Below, piece by piece: positions 51,549 through 60,965 of a stretch of 64,000 nucleotides of DNA. The translations under genes and the position numbers were made by a program. The notes beneath the pieces are model-generated. The model was not told where the DNA came from. It saw only the letters and a list, made by a program, of their open reading frames with translations, and did not search any database. The stretch comes from Methylocystis sp. ATCC 49242. GTDB lineage: Bacteria > Pseudomonadota > Alphaproteobacteria > Rhizobiales > Beijerinckiaceae. How positions within the stretch are numbered: the stretch's first letter is position 1; every line of letters begins with the position of its first letter. The DNA lies in contig NZ_KE124774.1 in the NCBI RefSeq assembly GCF_000188155.2, positions 161,501-225,500 on the forward strand. Direction: 5' to 3'.

Positions 51549-51994
51549 CGATTGCCATCGTTCCTGAAGCCCTCGTCACTGGAGTTAGGCTCGATCTCCT
51601 CCAAAGCCTCCTTCGCCAACCGTTGACCCTTTGCCAGCCTCCGCCCTAACGCCTCGACGAAACTTTGATATCGCTCCCGCCCCTTGGCCTGTGCTGCGGC
51701 TTGTGCGCCTTCCGGCAATGGCGGCGTTGCGGTGAGCCAGGCGCGGATATAAAGCGCCAGCGCCTCGACCGAGAATTCGAGGTCGCGCTCCACGCGGTCG
51801 ATGGAGCGCGTTAGCCTGTCGAGCCGTCGCGTTAGCGCGGCTTCCCATCGATCTGCGTCGTCCGCGGTAAGGAACGAGATGATCGCCGCCTCGGCGATCG
51901 ACGACTTCGCAGCGCGCTCCTTTACCGCAAGCTTTTCGAGCTGCGCCATCATCTCGGCGTCGAGATAGACCGAAAGACGTTGCTTCACCGCCAT
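51545..51994 (-). CDS. CopG-family ribbon-helix-helix protein
   Basis: This 149-residue protein begins with an RHH domain (QRLSVYLDAEMMAQLEKLAV by its ends) followed by helical segments. In this ICE class copG lies between traG and trbB and is expected to regulate the transfer genes. Here its downstream neighbour is the TauE/SafE permease gene. Confidence 0.9.
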   Translation of the reverse strand: MAVKQRLSVYLDAEMMAQLEKLAVKERAAKSSIAEAAIISFLTADDADRWEAALTRRLDRLTRSIDRVERDLEFSVEALALYIRAWLTATPPLPEGAQAAAQAKGRERYQSFVEALGRRLAKGQRLAKEALEEIEPNSSDEGFRNDGNR

Positions 51995-52003
51995 GGGGTC
52001 GCC

Positions 52004-53998
52004 TCACAATGCGATGCCATCGTCGGGGTCGAGCGCCGCTTGTCGAGCAAGCGCGCGACCTTGGCTGCGGAGCAAGCGGGCCTTAATCGCCTCGTCATTA
52101 TCCGCTTCATCGACCGTGGTGGCTTCGAGCGGCGGGGCCAGAGTCGATTCGATCCTCGCGATGTCTTCGTGTTCGGGGAGCTCGGGTTCTCGGCGGATGC
52201 CGCCATTGGCGGGGTCTTCGTCCAATCCCGCTTCGCGTTTGGGCGGGGGCAAGCCAGACCAATCGTCCATCACATCGGCGCTGGTGGGGTTCGCAGCCGA
52301 TAGGCCATCGTCGACTATCTGGCGCTCCGGGGGCCGCAGTATCCGCCCATTCAACCGGCGATCTTCGTAGTAGCGCGCCTTCTTGGCGCGGATCGGCGGC
52401 AGGCCAGAGACGAGGATGATTTCGTCGGCGTGCGGCAGCTGCATGACCTCGCCCGGCGTCAACAGCGCCCGCGCTGTCTCCTGTCGCGAGACCATCAGGT
52501 GCCCGAGCCAGGGGCTTAAGCGATGGCCAGCGTAGTTTTTCATGGCGCGCATCTCCGTCGCGGTGCCGAGGGCGTCGGAGACGCGCTTCGCCGTGCGCTC
52601 GTCATTGGTCGCGAAGGACACCCTCACATGGCAATTGTCGAGGATGGCGTTGTTCGGTCCATAGGCCTTCTCGATCTGATTGAGCGACTGCGCGATGAGG
52701 AAGCTTTTGAGGCCGTAGCCCGCCATGAAAGCGAGCGCCGACTCAAAGAAGTCGAGCCGCCCCAGCGCCGGGAATTCGTCGAGCATGAGCAGCAGGCGGT
52801 GGCGCCGCTCCTTCGGCTCCAGCTCTTCGGTCAGCCGTCGCCCGATCTGGTTGAGGATCAGGCGCACCAGCGGCTTGGTTCGGGAGATGTCGGAGGGCGG
52901 CACCACGAGATAGAGCGTTGCCGGCTTCTCGGCGTAGACGAGGTCGGCGATGCGCCAGTCGCAGCGTCGCGTGACCCTCGCGACGACGGGATCCCGGTAG
53001 AGGCCAAGGAAGGACATTGCGGTCGAGAGAACCCCGGAGCGCTCGTTCTCGGATTTGTTCAGGAGCTCGCGCGCGGTTGATGCGACCACGGGGTGCGGGC
53101 CAGCCTCGCCGAGGTGGCGCGTCGTCATCATGGCCCGCAGCGTCGCCTCGATCGGGCGTTTGGGATCGGACAGAAAATTGGCGACGCCGGCGAGCGTTTT
53201 CTCGGACTCGGCATAGAGGACATGGAGGATGGCGCCGACGAGGAGCGAGTGGCTGGTCTTCTCCCAATGATTGCGCCGCTCCAGCGCCCCTTCGGGATCG
53301 ACGAGAATGTCGGCGACATTTTGCACGTCTCGAACCTCGGCGGGGCCGCGCCGAACCTCGAGCAGGGGGTTATAGGCGGAGGACGCGGCGTTGGTCGGAT
53401 CGAAGAGCAGCACACGGCCGAAGCGCGCCCGCCAGCCGGCGGTGAGGGACCAGTTCTCGCCCTTGATGTCATGGACGATGACAGCGCCTGACCAGGTGAG
53501 AAGCGTCGGAACGACAAGGCCGACGCCCTTGCCGGAGCGGGTGGGCGCGAAGCAGAGGACATGTTCGGGGCCGTCATGACGCAGATAATGGTCCAGCAAT
53601 CTCCCGAGGATCACACCATCAGGCCCAAGCAGCCCCGCCGCTTCGACTTCTTCGGCAGTCGCCCAGCGCGCCGAGCCATAGGTGACGACATTTTTCGCCT
53701 CGCGCGCGCGATGCACGGACATGCCGATGGCGGCGGCGATGGAGATGAAGCCGCCCGAGGCGGCGATGACCGCGCCCTCGACGAAGACATCTGGCGCATA
53801 GGCGTCGAAGTGATACCACCACCAGAAGAACGCCGGGGGCGGATAGAGACGCCACACGCCGACCAATATCCAGGGCGGCCCCAGTTCCGGCTGGTGCGCC
53901 AGTCGCCACGCTGTCCATTGGGTCGCGCCCCATGTGGTCGCGAGCACGATGGCGCAGACGACGAGGATCTGACCCCAGAGGATGCGGGTGGCGGACAT
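52004..53998 (-). CDS. traG: Coupling protein TraG (VirD4-like)
   Basis: The 664-residue ATPase links the relaxase-DNA complex to the mating channel. It has N-terminal membrane helices (residues 10-28, 72-95), Walker A APTRSGKG at 151-158, Walker B region LLLMLDEFPALGRL, and the VSFATNDERTAKRVSDALG (parts) region. ATG 53998 is used in place of a longer frame from 54049. Confidence 0.95.
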   Translation of the reverse strand: MSATRILWGQILVVCAIVLATTWGATQWTAWRLAHQPELGPPWILVGVWRLYPPPAFFWWWYHFDAYAPDVFVEGAVIAASGGFISIAAAIGMSVHRAREAKNVVTYGSARWATAEEVEAAGLLGPDGVILGRLLDHYLRHDGPEHVLCFAPTRSGKGVGLVVPTLLTWSGAVIVHDIKGENWSLTAGWRARFGRVLLFDPTNAASSAYNPLLEVRRGPAEVRDVQNVADILVDPEGALERRNHWEKTSHSLLVGAILHVLYAESEKTLAGVANFLSDPKRPIEATLRAMMTTRHLGEAGPHPVVASTARELLNKSENERSGVLSTAMSFLGLYRDPVVARVTRRCDWRIADLVYAEKPATLYLVVPPSDISRTKPLVRLILNQIGRRLTEELEPKERRHRLLLMLDEFPALGRLDFFESALAFMAGYGLKSFLIAQSLNQIEKAYGPNNAILDNCHVRVSFATNDERTAKRVSDALGTATEMRAMKNYAGHRLSPWLGHLMVSRQETARALLTPGEVMQLPHADEIILVSGLPPIRAKKARYYEDRRLNGRILRPPERQIVDDGLSAANPTSADVMDDWSGLPPPKREAGLDEDPANGGIRREPELPEHEDIARIESTLAPPLEATTVDEADNDEAIKARLLRSQGRALARQAALDPDDGIAL

Positions 53999-54154
53999 TG
54001 GCTCCAGCTTGTGGGGTCGTCGCTCGCGCCCGCAAGACGAATTGAGCAAGGATCGCAGCCTGTCGCGCTACGGCGCGCAAATACCGGGAGAGATGTGACC
54101 TCAAGGACTGCGAGAGCTCGGAAATCCAGACAGCACGCCTCAACGTCCCTCCTC

Positions 54155-55894
54155 CTACAATCCGATTCCCTTCTTCCGCCCAAAGCTCCAATCCACGCCG
54201 CCACCTGGCGTCATCAACCCCGACACCTGCCGGCCGAGTTCCTTTTCAAGCGACGGGGACCACGGGACGAGGCTGAAGCCAAGTCCGTCGTCGATCATGG
54301 CGAAGCGGCCCGATGCGAGAGTCAGGCGCTGACGATAGACGCCAGCGACGGTCTCACCCTCGGCGACGGCATGCCGCGGAAGGCCTGTCTCCGCTGTGAG
54401 CCGGTTGGAAACTTCGCTCAGCTCGCGCGACCGCAGCGTGTCGAGAAGATCGCGCGCGAAGACAAGGCGCTGACCCTGGCGGTGGGCGAGCCCTGTGGCG
54501 GCAAGATGGTCGGCGCGCGCTTCCATGGCGTCCCGGACCTCGCGGCCGAAGCTCGATTCCGATAAAGGCATAGGCTCCCTTTCGACGAGGCGTCGATCGA
54601 GCCAGGTCGCGCCCGTCGCGTTGATTTGCGCCTCGATCGAAAGGTCGGATCGAACGGCGAGTACGAGATGGGGCGTCCCGCCATCTCGGGGAGGGAGTCG
54701 CCTGACCTCGACCATGGCGCCGGGGGCGGCGTCGCTCGTGGCGTCGAAATCTTTGAGCCGAATGTGGTGCGCGCGACCGTCGACGCCGTCGATGATCGCG
54801 AAGGCTGAGCCCTTGAGTTCGTCGTCCAGGCCGCGAGAGATGAGGCGGCCGATAATTGGCTCGCTGCGCGCTTCGTTCTCCCAGACGAAGTCGGCGGTCG
54901 CCCGCTCGACGCCCCGCTCCCTCAGGCCGCGATGGATGCGCTTGATGATGTCGCCGCGTTCGCCGAGCGCGCGCAGGACGCTCTCGGCTTCCTCGCCGAT
55001 CATCCACTGGCCGGGGCCGAGCGGTGCGGTGAGACCAAGTTTTTCGAGCTTGCGCGCGCGAGCGATCAGCGTTGAGCGTTCGACATCGTGCTCCTGACCG
55101 GCGTTCGGCCGAAGGTCGACGAGGCCATCCTGCTTCCCGGCTTCCCGCGCCAGCGCCTGATCGAGCGGCGTCCAGCGGTCGGCGTCGACCTGCCGCTCGA
55201 GAGCCTGACGAATCTCCTGCTCGCTGCGGGGCCCGAGCTCCAGGGTGACAAGTCGCTCGGCGCGGGCGCGTAGACCCCGGCTGATATAATCGCGGCTGAT
55301 AACGAGATCGCCGCGGTCGTCAGCGCGGCCCCGCATCAGGACGTGGATGTGGGGATGCTCGGTGTTCCAATGGTCGATCGCCACCCAGTCTAGACTGGTC
55401 CGGAGATCGCAGGCCATCTCGCCCATGAGATCACGGGTGAAGGCGCGAAGGTCGGAAAGCTCTCCGGCGTCATCGGGCGAGACGATGAATCGAAAATGAT
55501 GTCGGTCGCCCTGGCAGCGATCGGCGAAGTCTCGCGCATCGATCTCGTCGCCGTTGGGATCAAACATTTTTCCGGGCGCGCCGTCGCGGGTGACGCCGTC
55601 GCGTTGCAGATAGGAAAGATGCGCGGTAAGCGGCGCCGATCTCGGACCGTGTCGCACGACGCGCGCCTTGATCACAACGCCGCGTGAATGGGAGGTCAGG
55701 CCGCGCAGCGCCGAGAGGCTTGCCGCCCGGCCGCGGCCAAAGGCGCCGCGCCCCTTTCCGCGCGCGTCCGACCGATGCAGACCGCCCGCCTTTTCCGTCG
55801 CGGCCAGCACGCGCGAGACAAAGCTCCTCGTTCTTCGCGGCTTCGTCGAGCGGATACGGCCGGGGCGGATGTGAATGTCGTCGTCACGCGACAT
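54155..55894 (-). CDS. MOBP-type relaxase with DUF3363 domain
   Basis: The 579-residue relaxase nicks oriT and leads the transferred strand. The N-terminal part has a candidate active-site Tyr95 (AHLSYLQRDG) and the metal-binding histidine motif DHWNTEHPHIHV (His180, 182, 184). The DUF3363 region covers roughly residues 230-570. The start is strongly basic (RSTKPRRTRS). The candidate oriT lies just upstream. Confidence 0.92.
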   Translation of the reverse strand: MSRDDDIHIRPGRIRSTKPRRTRSFVSRVLAATEKAGGLHRSDARGKGRGAFGRGRAASLSALRGLTSHSRGVVIKARVVRHGPRSAPLTAHLSYLQRDGVTRDGAPGKMFDPNGDEIDARDFADRCQGDRHHFRFIVSPDDAGELSDLRAFTRDLMGEMACDLRTSLDWVAIDHWNTEHPHIHVLMRGRADDRGDLVISRDYISRGLRARAERLVTLELGPRSEQEIRQALERQVDADRWTPLDQALAREAGKQDGLVDLRPNAGQEHDVERSTLIARARKLEKLGLTAPLGPGQWMIGEEAESVLRALGERGDIIKRIHRGLRERGVERATADFVWENEARSEPIIGRLISRGLDDELKGSAFAIIDGVDGRAHHIRLKDFDATSDAAPGAMVEVRRLPPRDGGTPHLVLAVRSDLSIEAQINATGATWLDRRLVEREPMPLSESSFGREVRDAMEARADHLAATGLAHRQGQRLVFARDLLDTLRSRELSEVSNRLTAETGLPRHAVAEGETVAGVYRQRLTLASGRFAMIDDGLGFSLVPWSPSLEKELGRQVSGLMTPGGGVDWSFGRKKGIGL

Positions 55895-56016
55895 AACGAA
55901 TCGCAGACGAGGTGGAAATTGGCGCGTCGTTACAGGGACTTGCTACGAGCGAAAGGCTGTGCGTCGAAAACGCAGCCTGTATGAATGCATTGAAGCACAA
56001 CGACAAACCGACCGTC

Positions 56017-56050
56017 GGACAAAGCCGCAGGCTGTCCCTTTTATCCTGCA
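56017..56050 (+). other. oriT: Candidate origin of transfer (oriT), IncP-like nic
   Basis: A hairpin (GGACA-AA-GCC, loop GCA, GGC-TGTCC; 56017-56037) is followed 5 bases later by TATCCTGC (56042-56049). This matches the IncP nic pattern YATCCTG/Y, predicting a nick between 56048 and 56049. It lies upstream of the relaxase, in the only long gap of the tra region. Confidence 0.6.
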
Positions 56051-56137
56051 ATAGCTCGGTCGCTGGCGCTCCCTCGGCGGGACTCGCGCACAAAGGCGCG
56101 AGGACATGCGCTATTCTAGGAAAATGGGAGAGTTGGG

Positions 56138-56986
56138 TCATCTGGATGCTCCTGAAGGCCCGCGAACGGCGAAAAGGTCGGAGGAGCGCGAAAATGCAGC
56201 GAGGGACGAAGCGTCGGGGCGGTTCTCCGTGTGCAAATCTGTTGCAAATAATCTGACGTCTATCCGCGCCGGAATGAGCGAGCGGCGTGTCGATCCTTCG
56301 GCTCCAAGAGCGGCATCGGCGCTGTGTCTCGGCGGCTTATCGTCGTGCTTTTCCTGTGCGGTGATCGCGACAAAGATTGAAGAGCAACCGTTGCTAGAGG
56401 AGGCGGAATAAGGGGCTGCGGAAATACCGCCGAGTGAAAGTGCGGGCGCAATCCTTCGGACATATTCCGTCGTTTCGGCTGGCAAGGAGCGACCGTGAAG
56501 GTAGTCCTCATAGCGCCCCGGGCCGGCGTTATACGCCGCCAGAAAGCCGTGCTCGCCATATTGGTCGAGCAACGAGCGAAGGTAGGCGGCGCCGGCCAGA
56601 ATATTGTCGCGAGGAACGAACGGGTCTGCGCCAAGACCGTAGCGCGTGCGCAATTCGGCGTAGGTCGCGGGCATGAGTTGCATGAGGCCGATCGCGCCTT
56701 TGCTGGAGACGGATTTTGCCTCGCCGCCGCTCTCGGCGCGCATGACGGCGCGCAGCCAATGGACTGGGAGATGGAAGCGATTGGACGCCTCCGTGAGCGA
56801 GCTGCTGATGGCGAGACGGCGCGAAAGTTGGTTCGATATAGTCTCGTGGCGCGCGGACTCGGCATATGCAGGAAACGCCCATAAGGCGCAGAGCAAGGCG
56901 CGCGCAATTGTTCGAAGCCTTGCCGAACGTCGACCAATTGAAGCGCGGTTGCAATCTGCATCCCAGCAGAGCGATGGGTCGATCAT
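56138..56986 (-). CDS. Lytic transglycosylase (VirB1-like)
   Basis: A 282-residue secreted enzyme that opens peptidoglycan for the mating channel. Signal peptide (ARALLCALWAFPAYAE); the SLT domain has catalytic Glu85 (MRAESGGEAKSVSSKGAIGL by its parts), GLMQLMPATYAEL, NILAGAAYLRSLLDQYG by its ends, and AYNAGPGRYEDYL. The C-terminal 80 residues are low-complexity. The ATG overlaps the traF stop. Confidence 0.93.
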   Translation of the reverse strand: MIDPSLCWDADCNRASIGRRSARLRTIARALLCALWAFPAYAESARHETISNQLSRRLAISSSLTEASNRFHLPVHWLRAVMRAESGGEAKSVSSKGAIGLMQLMPATYAELRTRYGLGADPFVPRDNILAGAAYLRSLLDQYGEHGFLAAYNAGPGRYEDYLHGRSLPAETTEYVRRIAPALSLGGISAAPYSASSSNGCSSIFVAITAQEKHDDKPPRHSADAALGAEGSTRRSLIPARIDVRLFATDLHTENRPDASSLAAFSRSSDLFAVRGPSGASR

Positions 56987-57486
56987 CACTCGGCCTCCGT
57001 CCAGATGGGCTGCGCGCGGCCGACAATGGAGTCGACTGGAAGCGCCCCGAAATACCGCCCGTCGAGCGAGGCGGAATGGTCCCAATTGAGCAGGAAGACG
57101 TCGCCGGGCTGGAGCGTCAGACATCCGCTCCAGCGCGGCAGGTCGCGGCCCGCATGATCGCGCGCATTCGCCTCGGCGACGACGCTGCCGTCGACAGAGA
57201 TCGCGAGGTTAGCTCGGCATACCTTCTGTCCTGGGAGCGCCGCCACTCGTTTGATGAGCAGCGCGCCTTTGGGCAGATAGCCGCGCGCCGCGAGCCACTC
57301 GGCGAGGTGTTCGGGCGGCCGCGCGAGGACGAGATCGGCGATAGAGAGCGCGCCGAGCGGACGGACGGCATAGAGTCCGATGGGCGCGCTGGCGGAGGCG
57401 TTCCAGACGAGAAGCGGCTCGCGGCCGCCGGCGAAGGTCGACGCGATTGCGCAGACGGCGACGAAAGAGAGAGCGAGCGTCCTCAT
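56986..57486 (-). CDS. traF: Conjugal transfer signal peptidase TraF (S26)
   Basis: The 166-residue protein has an N-terminal membrane helix and the S26 catalytic pair: Ser33 in SAPIGLY and Lys79 in LLIKRVAALPGQKV, with GDVFLLNWDHSASLDGRYFG by its ends near the C-terminus. TraF matures the conjugal pilin. It overlaps DUF2840 by 4 bases and the transglycosylase by 1. Confidence 0.94.
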   Translation of the reverse strand: MRTLALSFVAVCAIASTFAGGREPLLVWNASASAPIGLYAVRPLGALSIADLVLARPPEHLAEWLAARGYLPKGALLIKRVAALPGQKVCRANLAISVDGSVVAEANARDHAGRDLPRWSGCLTLQPGDVFLLNWDHSASLDGRYFGALPVDSIVGRAQPIWTEAE

Positions 57487-57953
57487 GGGCGTCGCTCCAA
57501 TCCAGCACGCAGCAGCCACGCGCGGTGACGGTCGTGCGAATAGGCGCGCGGCGGCAGCCCGGCGGCGAGCCGGTTGTGGACGTGCCGCCAATGGTCGGGA
57601 CAGACTTCGTGCGGGAGAAAGCCGAGCGCTTCAACGGCGTCGATGGCGCGCAGGACGCGCTGCACCTTCTCCCAGCCGACCGTCCGCAGCAAAATCTCTG
57701 CGCCGGGCTTTACGCCCGGAACGGTGGAGCAGGCCTCGCCGTCGTCGCAGGCGCGCAAGATATCGATGCGCGAGACGAGCGTTCCATGCGCATTCGACGC
57801 CCAGCGGATGAAGCCGAAGATCGCGCCCGGCGCGAATGTCGCGATGCGCCGCCGTCGATCGAGCGTTCGCTCGTTGATCGGTTTGCCGAAGCGCAGCCAG
57901 CGTTCGATCTTGCCTCTGACGAAATAGAGTTCAACTTCGGTCGGCGCGCTCAT
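57483..57953 (-). CDS. DUF2840 family protein
   Basis: A 156-residue conserved ICE protein starting TEVELYFVRGKIERWLRFG, with GAIFGFIRWASNAHGT and AAGLPPRAYSHDRHRAW. It invariably precedes traF in this element class; function is unknown. The upstream neighbour is usually parA, which is absent here. Confidence 0.88.
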   Translation of the reverse strand: MSAPTEVELYFVRGKIERWLRFGKPINERTLDRRRRIATFAPGAIFGFIRWASNAHGTLVSRIDILRACDDGEACSTVPGVKPGAEILLRTVGWEKVQRVLRAIDAVEALGFLPHEVCPDHWRHVHNRLAAGLPPRAYSHDRHRAWLLRAGLERRP

Positions 57954-58247
57954 GGCTGGCCTCCGGTCGCGTCATGGTCGAAGGGAGCCGCGGGCTGCAT
58001 TCTGTCTGCGAAGGCTCGTTGTCCCGAAGGGATGACGGCGTCGACGTCGGCCGGATGTTCGGCTCTGTACGCGCGGCGCGCGCGCCGAGCTGCGGGCGCG
58101 CTTTCTTCTCTTACCGGCGGGCTTTTTGCCCGTGGGGCGGCAGTCGAGCGGGAGGCGCCCGCCGTTAGAAGGAATCCGAAGGATTCCGAAGTTAGTAAGT
58201 TAGGAGCGCCGTGAATGACGCTGCGACAATAGCTTGGGCGCCATTTT
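57954..58247. other. Gap where parA is expected
   Basis: Between DUF2840 and the iterons there is no ParA-like Walker motif (KGGVGKT) on any frame. Translations are Ala/Arg/Pro-rich without conserved look. It appears to be the scar of a deletion. Confidence 0.55.
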
Positions 58248-58311
58248 GGTCCCCGATAGCACGAGGATTTGGTCCCCGATAGCACGATAGCTTCGGTCCC
58301 TGATAGCACGA
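58248..58311. repeat. Three iterons downstream of repA
   Basis: GGTCCCCGATAGCACGA occurs at 58248-58264 and 58271-58287 and with one change (GGTCCCTGA...) at 58295-58311. The spacing of 23-24 bases is about two helical turns. They end 6 bases from the repA stop. They are candidate RepA binding sites and part of an ICE replication origin. Confidence 0.8.
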
Positions 58312-58317
58312 GGCTAT

Positions 58318-59217
58318 TCACAGCTTTTCCACAGCGGCGAGACGACGGTCGAGGCGCTGAACGGCGCGCTCGAGCGGATCGGTGGTGAGCGGCGCGAAAA
58401 CCAGAAGTTCGCGGTCGAACGGCCCTCGGCGAATGTCGAGCCGGTAATTGGGAATGGGCTGCCGTCGAACGATGTCGCGCAGATCGAATGCGAAATGTTT
58501 GAGCGGCGAGAGCGCGCCGGATTTGGCGTGGAGATGCGCGAAATCGAAGCTCCAGCCGCCACTCTGATTGCCGGCGTGCTTGCGAACGAGGCGATAAAGC
58601 CAGCGCTCCAAACCGCCCGTCAGTCCGAAGTAGGCCCGGTCGATTGTGAGCACCAAGGCTTCGTTGAGGACGCCTTCATAGAACCAGTCGGGGACGATGA
58701 GTTCGACGCCGAGGGGGCGTCCGCTCGGATCGGCGGTCTCCTTCCATTCATTGATCCAGGAGAAGCGCCGCCGGCGTCTTTCGGTCGTTTGGCGGATCGA
58801 CGTGACGACGCTCGTCGACTGCAGCCGGTCGAAGGCGGCGCGCAGGCGCTGATAGTCTCGTGCGCCCGTGGCGCGGCCGGTGAAGGTGAGAATCTCATAG
58901 GGCGTCGTCGCCATCAGGCGCGAGGTCTTGAGGCCTCTATCGCGCGCCTGGACGATTTGGGACGCCGCCCAGATCAGAACGTCGGCGTCCCAGATGGTCG
59001 CCATGCCATGCTCGGCGGTCGCTTCGACCTTGATCGCGATCTGAGCCGTCCTGAAGTCGATTGGCGCCGTTCGCTTTGACTTGGCGAGGCTGAAGAAGGG
59101 ATAGGCCATGAGGTCCTGCGCATCGCGCGGCGCGAGCTCGCCGGGCAGCGCTCGAAAGAGTTCGAGCTGCTCCCGTTCGTCGCCGCAGTTGCGAGCGTGT
59201 CGGTCTCGGGGCGTCAT
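58318..59217 (-). CDS. repA: Replication initiator protein A
   Basis: The 299-residue RepA-like initiator (FRALPGELAPRDAQDLMAYPFFSLAK by its parts, KVEATAEHGMATIWDADVLIWAASQIV by its parts) is typical of this ICE class and of some alpha/betaproteobacterial plasmids. It should bind the iterons at its 3' end and let the excised circle replicate. ATG 59217 has GGGAG 8 bases upstream; a longer frame to 59457 overlaps the HTH gene. Confidence 0.92.
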   Translation of the reverse strand: MTPRDRHARNCGDEREQLELFRALPGELAPRDAQDLMAYPFFSLAKSKRTAPIDFRTAQIAIKVEATAEHGMATIWDADVLIWAASQIVQARDRGLKTSRLMATTPYEILTFTGRATGARDYQRLRAAFDRLQSTSVVTSIRQTTERRRRRFSWINEWKETADPSGRPLGVELIVPDWFYEGVLNEALVLTIDRAYFGLTGGLERWLYRLVRKHAGNQSGGWSFDFAHLHAKSGALSPLKHFAFDLRDIVRRQPIPNYRLDIRRGPFDRELLVFAPLTTDPLERAVQRLDRRLAAVEKL

Positions 59218-59236
59218 TCTCGTCGCTCCCGAAAGG

Positions 59237-59521
59237 TCAGCCGCGCGGTTGAGCGGCGCGCTGCACAAGGCCATCGGCATGCCGGCGCGCGGGCAAGACG
59301 GTTCCGACACCGGGGTCGGAGGTCGACGCCTTGGCGCCGCGATCGGCCCAGGCCTGCAGGTCTTCGACGCGGTAGACGACCCGGCCGCCGAGCTTTGAAT
59401 AGCGGGGACCGGTTCCGTAAGTGCGATGCTTTTCGAGCGTGCGGCCGGAAAGGCCAAGAAATCGCGCGGCTTCGGGCGTGCGAAGGTAACGCGGCGGCAA
59501 GGGCGCTGTTTGTGCGGACAT
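59237..59521 (-). CDS. Helix-turn-helix protein (excisionase/AlpA-like)
   Basis: A 94-residue protein with a MerR-like HTH_17 domain: YLRTPEAARFLGLSGRTLEKH by parts, then GPRYSKLGGRVVYRVEDLQAW by its ends. Such proteins serve as excisionases or small regulators in ICEs. It lies 19 bases before repA. Confidence 0.88.
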   Translation of the reverse strand: MSAQTAPLPPRYLRTPEAARFLGLSGRTLEKHRTYGTGPRYSKLGGRVVYRVEDLQAWADRGAKASTSDPGVGTVLPARRHADGLVQRAAQPRG

Positions 59522-59676
59522 GGATAAGCCTCGGCAGATCATGGAGCGTCGCCGGTTATCGGCGGGTTGGCTGGATCACCATGGCGGAGGGAAACGGGCG
59601 GGAGGGATGGCGAAGATGGGGGCGACGGAAATCGCCACCCCGGCGACAGCATCCGAAGGAGCTTTGGCGAGCGCCG

Positions 59677-60460
59677 CTACTTTTTGAGGAACTTGCGATA
59701 GCCGCCGCGCATCAGCGCGACGCCGCCGCGAACAAGACGGATCGTCTCGTCGCGAAGGGAAGAAGTTTTCCAGGGATGGGCGGCGACGCGGGCCGTGCCA
59801 AAAAGGCGCTCGGCAATCTTGCGATAGGAGGCGCCGCCGAGATGGCCGTCGAGGGCGCGAAGAAGGGAGAAGATGCGGCGCAGATCAGGAGGATGTTCGG
59901 CGCGTTGCGGCGGCTTGTCGCGCAGCAACCGCCAGAATCGCAATACGGCTTCGGTTCGGTGCGGCGTGCGTTCGTCGAGTAGGATGACGGCGGCAAGCGG
60001 TCTGCTACCGGCTTGTAGATCGGGGAGCCAAAGCTGGCATTGGTCGCGCCCGGATTGCAACAGGACGTGTTGGCCATCGTCACTTGTTCGGTGAGCGACT
60101 AATTTGGAATGAGTTCGCAACTCAGCGGCGGAAGGCGCGATTGAAGATGGCGCCGGCGTTTCCTCGTCGGAAGCGGGTGCAATCGGCGACGCGACGAGGA
60201 TGACGCTCGACGCCCGCAGCTCAGGCAGCCAGAAGATCTCTGCTTCGTCGGCGCGCAGATTGGGATCCACCGCGAAATCGCAACCCCCAGCGCCGCGTCG
60301 AACCGGCGGCGCCGGCGTCGAGCGCAGCTCGAATGTCTGGGTTTGCGTAGTCGGCGCGATAATCCGCGTTGCGTCTGAGAAACTCCCAGGCGAGGCCCGG
60401 AGCGCTCAAGTCCTGCAAATAATCGTATGCTTTTGGCGAGCGCCAGTCCTGATCCGACAT
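59677..60460 (-). pseudogene. DUF2285-type regulator broken by a one-base frameshift
   Basis: The first part from ATG 60460 reads SPKAYDYLQDLSAPGLAWEFLRRNADYRADY (by parts), the usual N-terminal regulator domain. It is in frame up to RRWGLRF. The family sequence then continues as AVDPNLRADEAEIFWLPEL only in another frame, to the DUF2285 domain ending GGYRKFLKK at 59677. Removing one T from the TTT (AAA on plus, 60275-60277) restores one 260-residue protein. It is either a real inactivation or a sequencing error. Confidence 0.85.
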
Positions 60461-60594
60461 GGAAGTTCTCGCAATGAATGAATATCGCCTGCAAAGGTTG
60501 TGGAGAAACGTGTCAAGAATCGCGTCAGAATCCGACCGGAATGGGAAATCGACGGCGATGGAGTCGAATCGCGGATGTTTACTGAAGCCACGGT

Positions 60595-60861
60595 TCAGCT
60601 GCCTTTGAGCAAGTCTCGATAGCCGTGCTCGGTGAGCCATCTTGCTCGTTCGAGATGCGACCGATGCGCGCTTGCAGCGCGTTCGGGCTCTCGATCGGGA
60701 TCAATGCCGAGCACAATCCGGCAGGCGTCTTCCCATGAAGCGCCTTCGGTCGCCGCATCCAACAGACGCAGATATGTCGGCGCGTGGGCGCGATCATAGT
60801 CTGTGGCGGAAGGTTCGGTAGGAGCAAGATCGGCGACGGGCATGGGGTCGGGACGGCTCAT
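60595..60861 (-). CDS. Small conserved ICE protein
   Basis: An 88-residue protein with YDRAHAPTYLRLLDAATEGASWEDACRIVLGID (by parts) and RARWLTEHGYRDLL, a pattern seen regularly next to DUF2285 genes in rhizobial ICEs. No known domain. ATG 60861 is chosen; the upstream part to 60903 is not conserved. Confidence 0.75.
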   Translation of the reverse strand: MSRPDPMPVADLAPTEPSATDYDRAHAPTYLRLLDAATEGASWEDACRIVLGIDPDREPERAASAHRSHLERARWLTEHGYRDLLKGS

Positions 60862-60965
60862 GACGTCGCGTCTCCTAAGGTGGCCTGCCGCATCAACTGG
60901 CATTTAACGGGAATTTTCCCCGAATGGCTACAGGGGCGCAGCCTGCCGTCCCAACGCATTTTGTA

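Noticed and set aside
55912-56256. Plus-strand frame of 114 codons upstream of the relaxase
   Set aside because: It covers the candidate oriT hairpin and runs antisense into the transglycosylase gene; no conserved look and no ribosome site.
57950-58321. Frame of 123 codons in the place of parA
   Set aside because: It runs through the iterons and shows no ParA motif; treated as non-coding.
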